Shown: positions 43,801 through 52,747 of the stretch, in pieces
Numbering within the stretch: position 1 is the first letter of the stretch
Layout of the letters: each line of letters begins with the position of its first letter
NCBI GenBank assembly: GCA_022559845.1
Contig: CM040117.1
Coordinates: 146,634,732-146,698,731, forward strand
Length of the DNA: 64,000 bases
DNA from: Amorphophallus konjac
Lineage: Eukaryota; Streptophyta; Magnoliopsida; Alismatales; Araceae
Direction: 5' to 3'
The notes under the pieces: generated by a model
The model's database searches: none
What the model saw: only the letters and a program-made list of their open reading frames with translations
Told to the model about the DNA's origin: nothing
Made by a program: the position numbers and the translations under genes

Positions 43801-45000
43801 TAAGAAAATGCTATGTGTGAAGGAGTCACATAGACATTAAAAAGAGAAAGAAACACAACCTTCTAAATATGATGATAAAACAAACAAGGGGAGGGAGCAT
43901 GTGATGCTACTATGGAGTGTGATCACCAGAGGGGTTACCTCAAAGAAAAAATGAATGATCGTGAAATACCTAGCAAAGCGGGGCATGATGTGAATCCGAC
44001 TTCCTCCTCCTATCGGCCAGCCGACGAAGGGGGTCTTCACTTTGATTACCCTTGAAAAATCACAAAGACAAATAAGAGAAATATGGATTAGAAAGACCCA
44101 CGTGTAGTATCAATATCCAATGAAAATAAGACTATGCAATATGGGCATGGGCACACCTTGTGTTTTTTTAAACCCCTTTGGGAGGAAAGGGTATGCAGTA
44201 AATGATGCAGAAGTAATAAAAAGCAAACTAGCAGGAGCTATGCAATGCAACATGCGGATGGATTCAAATGATAATGAGAGAAGCTAAGAAAAGGGATAGA
44301 AGAATGGAGGTGGTCCTCCTGAGACCCAGAAACAGCCGCACCTTTTCCTTTCAGCACAATCACCACTGCAGCAGTAGGAAGGTGAAGGGATTCTCCTTAG
44401 ACGTAGCCTGCAGTAGCCTTGTGTGCGCGCGTATATGTGTAGCCTGCCTACCACCTAGCTAATCTCAGAAATGGGGCTCAGGAGGACCTTTTATAGAGGA
44501 AAATAAGCCCTTGATTCGAATGGATCTCTAGGCCAGGAAGGGATCGACGTGATCCTCCCTTCTTTATCTCTGAAGGACCCAAATCTCGCTCAACAACCAG
44601 CAGAGGAAGTTGTTATCGAATCAAGAGACGTAACGATAATCTGCGACCAGGAGATCGATCGTTCATTCAATGGGCGCCTAAGGGGGCTGTCGTCCATTCT
44701 TGAACAGAAAAATGGAAATTATCGATTTTCCAAAAATAAAAATGTGAAATGACGGTTACTCGAAAACGTGTTCATTAATTGGCGCCCGCTCAAAGAGGCG
44801 GTCATTCTTAAAAATTAAAAAACCACCAGAAAATCAGAAATAGTGCCTACGTGAACGGTCACCCATTCTCCTGCGTCGACGCGCCCAGAAACTGCACCGA
44901 CCTAGGATGGAAAGAAATGGCGCCACTTGTAGATATGTTCTTTCCCTCCCTATCTTAAAATGTGAAATGTGCTAAGAGGAGGAAAAGAGTGAATGTGTGT
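43800..45000 (-). mobile_element. First of two tandem Tat-A type LTRs (partial)
   Basis: A minus-strand TATA at 44488-44496 is followed about 320 bp downstream by CCCAAAGGGGTTTAAAAAA. The same arrangement (TATA, about 300 bp, CCCATAGGGGTTTAAAAA) occurs in the neighbouring LTR at 45001-46773, so the two are related. Boundaries are approximate, and no gene is seen. Confidence 0.5.
44488..44496 (-). promoter_or_regulatory. TATA box of first tandem LTR
   Basis: CTATAAAAG on the minus strand. Confidence 0.55.
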
Positions 45001-46773
45001 GTGAGTGAATAGCATGAAAAAGACAAATGATGCAAGCAATGAATCACTCACAAGCATGGACAAGTTGTGATCGCCACCAAGGTATTAAGTGCAAGGAGAG
45101 GGCACCACATACCATGGAAAAGGGAGACGGATGAGGACACTCGCCCAATGATGCAGCACGGGTACAGGATGAAGATGGTCCGCTAGAGACCGCTGAAGAA
45201 CATAGACGGCCGAATGATAGACTGTGTACAGCGCTAAAGAGGAATGCGGGAAGAAGACCTAGTTGGCGACTAAACGGTCCGCTATCGGCCGCTAACAGAA
45301 GCTGGACGGTCTGAGGAAGATTGCACACCTCTGTAAACGGTCTGAGGTGAACCGTGTGGAAGCTCCAGATCCCAAGCCGTGAGACTTAATCCTCCACCCC
45401 TTCCGGCCGGCCAGAGGGGATGGGCCTCGTGCTAGAACTCCTGCTGACCTGTAAAGCAACACAGATAGCACGACCCAAATTAATTTATGAAGTGTAATAT
45501 CTATGAAAATGAATGGAAGACTAAACACATAAATGGAATGGGGGATACCTGGGGGTTGGGTTTTTAAACCCCTATGGGGCGTGGAAAATGGTAGGAAGGA
45601 GAAAGAATGAGAGAGGGATAGTGCAAAACGCAGGTAGAAGTAAAGGAAAATGAACATGCAATGATGAACGAACCATGAAAAATGACTAAATGAAGACACT
45701 AAACACAAATGACTCGGACTGCTCCCTGAACCGAAGGCTTGGCGGACGTGGAAAGCCTTCCTCCCTGGCTTGAACTCGCTCAAGAAAGCGACAGTACTTC
45801 GACACGAATTCCGGAATCTCCCCCCCCCCCCCCCTCGCGAGCTTGGACTAAGGGTGCTATTTATAGACCCTTGAAAGTCAGCCCCGAATTAATGATTTTC
45901 CAGCGAGAATTAGGCCGAGATTGTTTTGAATAAATCGTAGATAAAACTCCCATCTTTCACCAGGATCAAACGGCATCGAATTTGGCTGAGAATCCACGAA
46001 GAAAAAGATGGAACAATCACCTAATTTAACCACGAATGGAGAGAGAAAAGCCAACCAGATCATGATCTCGGCCATGAAAGCGGTCTAACGATAGGCCGCC
46101 CACCATTAAACACGGTCCATTGGCAGACCGTCTATAGGGTGTCGGTGAAAAAATGAATAATAAGATAAATAAACCATTTATCTAAAGAACAGTCCGGCTG
46201 ATCCGGCGTAGGACTCTGGATTGGCAAACGGTCTATCGATAGAGTGCCCAACAGGTCAAATGGCCCATCTCCGGACCGTTTACACAGTGTCGGTGATAAA
46301 TCAATAAAAACAAGATAAATAGATATTTATCTGAAAAACCAACCCGTTTAGGACTCTGGCCATTAAACGGTCTACTAGTGGACCGCCCAACTTGAATAAA
46401 TGGTCTAATGCAAGACCGTTTATTAGGTTGTCGGTGGAAAATCAGAGATAAGATAAATATCCAATTAATCCAGACAAACGTTCTTCAAAACGACCGCCCA
46501 ACATCCTAAACGGTCTATCGCTAGACCGCAGTTAGGCTGGGCGGTGAAAATTGATAAAATAGGATAAATAAGCCCACTTATCCTAAAGACCAAGTGAAAT
46601 CAAGGCCCAATAAGCCCAAATTCGAGAGCAAGCCTTGCCAGGGAGGAAGTACCCATAAAATCAGCCCAAAGACATGCCTGAAAATGGCCCAATGAGTAAT
46701 GGACAACTCGAGGCACCAAAAATGATGGTAAGAAGAATGACCCAACTCATAGGCAAAAAAATGGGTGTCAACA
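45001..46773 (-). mobile_element. 3' LTR of Tat-A
   Basis: The right end reads GGTGTCAACA (46764-46773) followed by TATGCCCCTCCTT, i.e. on the minus strand a purine tract AAGGAGGGGCATA then TGTTGACACC. The same LTR start occurs in Tat-B at 51990. TATA is at 45857-45867 (minus). U3 is packed with palindromic ACGGTC modules and AT-rich palindromes (46078-46590). The left end is not defined. Confidence 0.65.
45857..45867 (-). promoter_or_regulatory. TATA box of Tat-A LTR
   Basis: TCTATAAATAG on the minus strand, about 910 bp from the LTR start, downstream of the palindromic modules. Confidence 0.65.
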
Positions 46774-46786
46774 TATGCCCCTCCTT
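46774..46786 (-). other. Polypurine tract of Tat-A
   Basis: AAGGAGGGGCATA directly before the LTR start TGTTGACACC. Confidence 0.7.
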
Positions 46787-48112
46787 AACGTCCTCTTTGC
46801 AGGAGAGCGAGTGGAGGTGAAGCGAAAGCAAAATAGAACATGGAGATGAAGCGGAAATGAAGCGGAGTGGACTGAAAAGTGGGCATTAAGGCAAACGACA
46901 CCCATTTTCTTGCCAACGAGCGATAGAAATTTTTCAAAAAACTCCAAACCAAACACGGGGAATGATCAGACCAAAACGACACCAGTCTGGAGAAACTAAA
47001 TAAACAAACAGAAGAAGAAACGAGCAACCTCATCAGGGGACACTCCACAACCAACGAGGGAATCGGAACAAGCAGTAAAAAGTAAAGAAGCAGACTAAAA
47101 CCTCCATACGGGGACCCTTAGTCAATCAAACCAGGTGAACAGACCAGAGACAACCTTCCAACTTTGAGTGGAATAACTTTGCTCTTACCCAAAACCACGA
47201 ACGCACAATCATTCATTATTGATGAGACACTTTCAGGCAGACCTTGGGTCGTGAATGCTCAAAAAGATGCGTATGATTCATGCTGGGCTAAAATAAAAGA
47301 AATAATTAAAATGAATGCAAAGAAAGCCATAAAATAGAAAGTATTTGAGAATAGTATTGCTAGACCGGGACAATTAGGGTCAGGACACTATCCGCAATCA
47401 CGGCGTGCGAGATAAAACCATCGTCCCCCAATTTTCCCAACCTAACGGCCTATCCGATGATTAAACCCGTGAACCTAGATCATCATCATTTTTGTTATAG
47501 GGGAACATTAGATCCTAGAACGCATGAATGACCAGTCAGATCTCAAGATAATATAATATAGATACCATATAGTAATGCATTTAAAGGGACACGGGGTATG
47601 GGATACTTACCTGACTTACCTAACTTGCCAAGTGGAAGTGGAATAATGCTGCAAAAGATCATGAACAGGATTTTGCATATATATATCACGAGACAATGTC
47701 ATTCAATCCAATATATTATCAACGAAGCACAAAATGCAGCAAGAATAAAGCTTAAAAGTCCGTCCATCAGCCAATAAGCGGTCTGTTCTTGACCGCTGAA
47801 TATGAATGACAGTTCAACGAGAACTGCACAGATTAAGAAAATTTGAATTTTACTCACGCCTTAAAACGGTCCCTCGTACGACCTCTAAGGGTAGTCGGTT
47901 CATTACTCAAATCGGTCTTTGGCCAGATCGCCTATTAGTGGGATGGTATATCGCTAGACCGCGTCTACTCTGTCGATTTCAAAAAAAAAGGAAATTGACC
48001 CGCTCCATCTCCCTCCTCCGTAACTGAAGGTGGACGGGAGAGGAAACCGCCCGCCCCCCCTCTCTGACCTCCACTCTCAAACAACATCCTCCCTTCCTTT
48101 CTCCCTCGGTCC
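46787..48112. other. Tat-A 3' non-coding flank
   Basis: AT/purine-rich sequence with a few palindromic modules. No gene is seen. It should hold the promoter of the plus-strand PMD gene, but no convincing TATA box was found. Confidence 0.5.
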
Positions 48113-49460
48113 ATGCGCTTCAAGCACCAAGCCCTAGCGCGCCAAGCACGTCGAATGGCCGGAGAGGACGTCACCACACCGCCATCGGTGACCCCTGTGG
48201 TGGAGATGGCGCCGCCGCTGGAGGTGGCCATGGAGGCACCCCCACCGCCCGTGACGGAGGCTGAAGGAGCCATGGTGGCCACTGGAGCGACTGAGGAAGG
48301 AGAAGCGTCGCCGGAGGAGGCTACGCCGATAGTGGAGAAGCCGGCAAGGACCTCTGAGGTATGTCCCAAAACCCATCCCATTTCAATTTTTAATGGGTGC
48401 ATGTAGCCCTAGGCGAAGGAGGAGGGGCACACGACCCCTCAAGACTGATTGTAGGGCCCTTAGGGCCATTGCCTCCGGTGGGGAAGGGGTTGAACGCTGT
48501 CGGGCACGGCGAGTATAATGCGGTCTAACAGTGACCATTTAGGAAAACTAAATAGTTCGCCTAGAACCGGTTGGGATCAAAACGGCCCAACCCAAACTGC
48601 CTAAAAGGCTAGAACGGTCCACGGGTGACTGTTCAAAAGGATTTGAGCAGACGGGGCGTTAGGGAGTGAATGCGGTCCAAGGTAGACCGTGGAGAAGGCT
48701 AGACCGCCCACATGGGTCCGTTCAAGGGCTGAACCATGGAGAATAAGGCGGTCTCCAACAGACCGTCCTCTAAGCAAAAGGTCAGAGGATGACCGTGTAG
48801 AGGCAGATCAGTGGGAGGTTTGAGGGAACGTCCAACGGTCTGATGGGGACCGCTGGGAATTCGAACGGTCAGGGAACAGTCATTATTGGGATAGACATAT
48901 GATAGATTAAACGGTCCCCAACTGGGCCATCTAGCTACATGAACGGTCCTCAACCGACTGTCCACTAAACAAAGCGGTCAATGGATGACCGTGCAGGATC
49001 AGATCAGAGAGAGGGCTTTTTTGGGGAATAAAAAATGGCCTGAAGAAAACCGGTATAGGGACATAAACGGCTCCTTGGGGACCGTTTATTATGAAATAAA
49101 TGACTAATGCAAATTGTTTTAAATGCATGCAGGGAAAGCGCAAGACCCGGATCTCATGGCTCCAAGTCCGTGCAGTGTACCTGGCACTGTCGGACTTCCA
49201 GCATGAGCGGTTGGCTGCCATGGGGTTTGGCAAGTTCCTGGGCATGGAGGTCGCTCGCCTCGACACCGCTCTGATGTACGCCCTGCACGACCGGTGGGAC
49301 CCGGTGAGCCGCACGTTCCTATTCCTGTGGAGTCACATGGTCCCGACGCTTGAGGATGTGGTGCGCATCACCAAACTGCACGTACATGGGACACCGGTCA
49401 GCGGGAGGATGCTGATAGACTACAGAGAGCTGGTGTGGACGTGGGATTCTTATCTCGCTT
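48113..49460 (+). pseudogene. Tat-A antisense PMD gene, 3' truncated
   Basis: Exon 1 (48113-48358, 82 codons) encodes an Ala/Pro/Glu-rich leader. A donor GAG|GTATGT and an acceptor TGCAG at 49132 give a phase-0 intron (48359-49132, 774 bp) filled with palindromic ACGGTC modules. Exon 2 (from 49133) encodes a plant mobile domain start: LQVRAVYLALSDF, RLDTALMYALHDRWDP, TFLFLWSHMVPTLEDVVRIT, then VHGTPVSG. The frame runs into unrelated LTR sequence near 49455-49465, so most of the domain is missing. PMD proteins are encoded by plant transposons and gypsy elements and by a few host genes; their role in the elements is unclear. The gene lies opposite to the element's pol strand, as in Tat-B. Confidence 0.7.
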
Positions 49461-49464
49461 GGTG

Positions 49465-49990
49465 TTATTGTTTATTTATTTAATTTTTGGTTTGTTAGGT
49501 GTGCCAGTCACATGTGTGATGATTTCATTATGCGCTCGACTTGACTTGGTCAGTCGATTGTGAAGTTCGAGTCGGGACCAAAAGTCCGCCATACCATAAA
49601 GGCTATGACGTTAATTACGCCCTTCCTAAGAAGGACAACCCTTGATTAAACGCCAAAATAGGAGGCCTCAGAAGGCAGTCAAAATATTAATGTGCGAAAT
49701 AAAGGCTTCATGCTTAAGGAAGAGGACGAATGGAGAGCAGATTTATTTAGTTCAACGGACTAAATCGGGCGGCACAACCTTTAACTTTGAGCCATACCGG
49801 GTAAGGATAGAAGACCATCCACGCAGTGGCGGGACGGAATTCGGCTAATCATTAGGGTATTCCCTTTTGACACTTCCACTCGACCGGATGCTCCAAATAG
49901 GTTCGTTTCCCCCGAAGATGGAGCCGGATGGGAAGTGTATCGGAGACACCCCCTTGACTCATCGGGGTTGATGACATTGGACTAGATTTT
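49465..49990 (+). mobile_element. LTR fragment related to 15040-15600
   Basis: Shares ordered phrases with 15095-15260 (TCGGGACC, CATAAAGG, ACCCTTGATT). It has replaced the rest of the Tat-A PMD gene. No terminus is visible on either side. Confidence 0.55.
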
Positions 49991-50239
49991 GGCAACATCT
50001 CCCCTCAATTTGGAACATGCCCAAGGGGAAATAGGTGATCATCCACGGAGTGCCGGGATGAAAACCAAAAGAGAAAGGCACTGGGCCCTGGCACGATGCG
50101 ATGCTGGGGATGGTTCCCCGTTTATTTATTCCATGTGGTGTACCCTGTGACCTGCAGATATCCCTCGAATTAGTGTGGCAGGGTGCTCAAGGATTGGGCA
50201 GACGAGGAGAGGCTCTCGGTATGGCTGTAACGAGCATAA

Positions 50240-50430
50240 GTAGGCTTCCCGGCGCGGGGGAATGGGTTCTCGGCATGAGGTTCCCGGTATGGTTTTAAAG
50301 ACGGAGGAGGGCGCCCTCGGCGTGAGGTTCCCGGCGCGGGGGAACGGGCTCTCGGCATGAGGCTCTCGGCATGGTTTTAAGGAAGGAGGACGGCGCTCTC
50401 GGCGTGAGGTTCCCGGCGGCGCCGGGAGCT
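50240..50430. repeat. TCTCGGC/TTCCCGGCGC module array
   Basis: About nine copies of GGTTCCCGGCG, GGCTCTCGGC or close variants within 190 bp. Confidence 0.8.
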
Positions 50431-51406
50431 GTTCATAGCGCCGGAAAGTTTTGTAGAGGTTTGTGGGGTTTCTGCGGTGCTCTGTTTTGGGGATTTTTCC
50501 TGGGATTCAGGTAACGGCTAGGGAGTTTTAGGATGCAAACGAGGAGGGGGCCGAGGGTTCTACCAAGTCACCAGATTGACATCAAGGAGTCACATGGATA
50601 GAAGGGATTCGAGGGATTGAAGTCACCAGGCGTTCTAACCCTTTGGAACAGGCTTTATGCCGTTCATATCGCCGACCATCCAGGAGATCAAGAGATGACT
50701 GTCTCTGATCCATGTAATGGCCCCAATGGCTTAGGAAACTTGAGAGGACTCTGGACTTTGCAACTTTTAAATCATCGATGTCGTCGAAGGAGAGAGAGAG
50801 GGACAAAGCCCAAATATCCACGGTATGGATCGGGGCTCTGTTACCTCCTTCCCATCTGAGACAATCGTGCATATAGGCACAGGAAATAACTGGAATTCTA
50901 AGTATCCGAGCAGTTAAAATATGCGGGGGATAACATACATTCCGAGAGAGAGAGCACAGGGAGAAGAGGGCCAACCAAAACCATTTCATCGGAACAACCG
51001 TGGAGTTGCATTTCACTGTTTCATCGTTTACATAACACATAGAATAAAGGGGACAGAGAGAAGAAAAATAGACTAATACTCTATCTCCTCGACAACAGGG
51101 AGGTCTCTTCACTTCGAAAGCAGAAAACGGAATCGAAGCTTATACATCAAAAAAAAAGGGAAGCAGGAAGGGACGACGGCAATAAAGGGAAGGGGAGGGC
51201 GGAGCATTGACTCCTCTCCCTCCCCTAGCACCCCACCTTCTCCTTCTTTCTGACCTCGCAGCAGCTCTTCTTCTCTTCTCTCTTTTATCTGGCTATCTGG
51301 AGATGCCTCTCTTCGCTCTTTTTTTTTCTTTGTTTCCTTTCTTTCTTGCCCTCTCTGTCTCTGTCTTTTTTTCTGTCTGCCTTCCATCTTGTGCTCGAGA
51401 GAAAGG

Positions 51407-51416
51407 GGTTTTATAG
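51407..51416 (-). promoter_or_regulatory. TATA box of Tat-B LTR
   Basis: CCTATAAAAC on the minus strand, about 575 bp from the LTR start. Confidence 0.62.
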
Positions 51417-51469
51417 GCATGGTGCTCCCCCTTCTCGGAAGGGTCCCCCCGGCGTGCAGACCACAGGTT

Positions 51470-51560
51470 CCCGGCGCGCTTCGGTTGAAAGCAGGAGGCT
51501 TCCCGGCGCCAAATGATGTAGCTTCCCGGCGCCAACTGATGTAGCTTCCCGGCGCCGCCC
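51470..51560. repeat. GCTTCCCGGCGCC modules in Tat-B U3
   Basis: Three close copies of GCTTCCCGGCGCC separated by AAATGATGTA or AACTGATGTA, upstream of the minus-strand TATA box, plus a GTTCCCGGCGCG nearby. Confidence 0.8.
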
Positions 51561-51990
51561 CACATGGGCTTTGGGCCCTGGTGGGGAGCCCTCGGTGTCA
51601 CACTAGTGAGCCCATTTAGGGCTTTTAATATTTTACACTTCCTCATCAGTAGGCTTGAGCTGTCAAAGCTACCTAATCTGCCCTTTCATTTGTCGGTCCC
51701 TTTGAACCTGTCAGAATAGGTGAAGGCCCATTAATTGGTGAGTTGACATAGTCTTATCAGAATATTTCCGGAGGTTTTCATCAGTCAATAGACTGCAATT
51801 CTTCATCAGTACTGCCATCTGAGCAAAGACACTATCGGACATCAGCTTGACCGGGAAAGGCCTCAGCTGGGTGATAACTTTAGTGACGACTCTTCTGTAA
51901 TTCTAGCTTTGCAGGAATTCCTGAGAGCTTCATGTCTGGTTCTTATCTTCGGTCTCATCTTTGTTTTCAGTTATATTTTAGGTGTCAACA

Positions 51991-52003
51991 AATGCCCCCC
52001 ACT
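51991..52003 (-). other. Polypurine tract of Tat-B
   Basis: AGTGGGGGGCATT on the minus strand directly before the LTR start; the same string precedes the Tat-C LTR at 18385. Confidence 0.75.
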
Positions 52004-52194
52004 TGCAGGTAGCGGGAGTGCAGAATAAATGACACGATACTTGCAGGTGTACATATCATTCAGCATCTGAACCTTTTTCTCAGCTGGACATTATCAGGCA
52101 TCTTTCATTTCCAATTTGGAAGCTTCTTCGCATTGACATTTCTTGTAATTCCTTTCAATTTCTTTGAATTTCTTCCAGTTTCTTTGGCTTGGAT

Positions 52195-52400
52195 GCTCCC
52201 GGCGCGAGGACAACTGGTTCCCAGCGCAGGGGCTTCTCGGCGCCTGACTTCTCGGCGTGCCCGGTCACGGGGCTCTCGGCGCACCTTTTGGCCAAAGGGG
52301 GGCTCTCGGCCTGCCCATTTTCGGCGGGCTTTTTTGAATTAGGGGGGGGGGGGGGGTTCTCGGCGCGCGTTTCATCGCGCCGAGAACCTGTTCGCTTGGG
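52195..52400 (+). promoter_or_regulatory. Upstream region of PMD gene with CGGCGC modules and a 13 bp palindrome
   Basis: Seven or so CTCGGCGC or CCCGGCGC modules end in a perfect inverted repeat, GGTTCTCGGCGCG (52355-52367) and CGCGCCGAGAACC (52376-52388), 8 nt apart. A TATTTAG follows at about 52407, then CT-rich leader sequence. This may be the plus-strand promoter of the PMD gene; that is inference from position. Confidence 0.5.
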
Positions 52401-52747
52401 CTCTTATTTAGGGCGCAGAGTCCCTCTTCGCTTCTCATTCTTCACCATCTCTCTCTCTCTTCAATTTCTTCTCATCGGCGCGAGCCTCTCCCCCTCTCGG
52501 CCGTTCCGTTTTTTCTTCCCGCTTCATTAGATTTCACCCCGGGTAGGATATTATTTTGGGGATTAAATCCCTTTTACTTCCGGGATCACTCCCTCTTGGT
52601 GTGTGACTCCCTATCTTCTTTAGGCAGACCCTGAGTAAGGGGAGATGCTGCCGAAATTTTCACATGGCTTCACACTATAATCTTTATAAGACTGTTTCTT
52701 ATTTTAGGACTTTCATTCACATCTTTTCTCTGACTGCGGACATTGCA

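Larger units (their letters stand above)
45175..49098. repeat. Dispersed palindromic ACGGTC modules in Tat-A
   Basis: About 25 modules of the form AAACGGTCY-N5-9-RGACCGTTT or GCGGTCT-N-AGACCGC, in the LTR U3, in the 3' flank (47770-47970) and inside the PMD intron (48520-49098). Arms are kept, centres vary. Confidence 0.8.
49991..51990 (-). repeat. 3' LTR of Tat-B
   Basis: The right boundary is GGTGTCAACA (51981-51990) followed by the inverted purine tract. TATA is at 51407-51416 (minus). Modules of the type TTCCCGGCGC and TTCTCGGCRTGAGG lie at 50240-50430 and 51470-51560. No gene is supported; ORFs at 50582-51646 are not family members I recognise. Confidence 0.6.
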
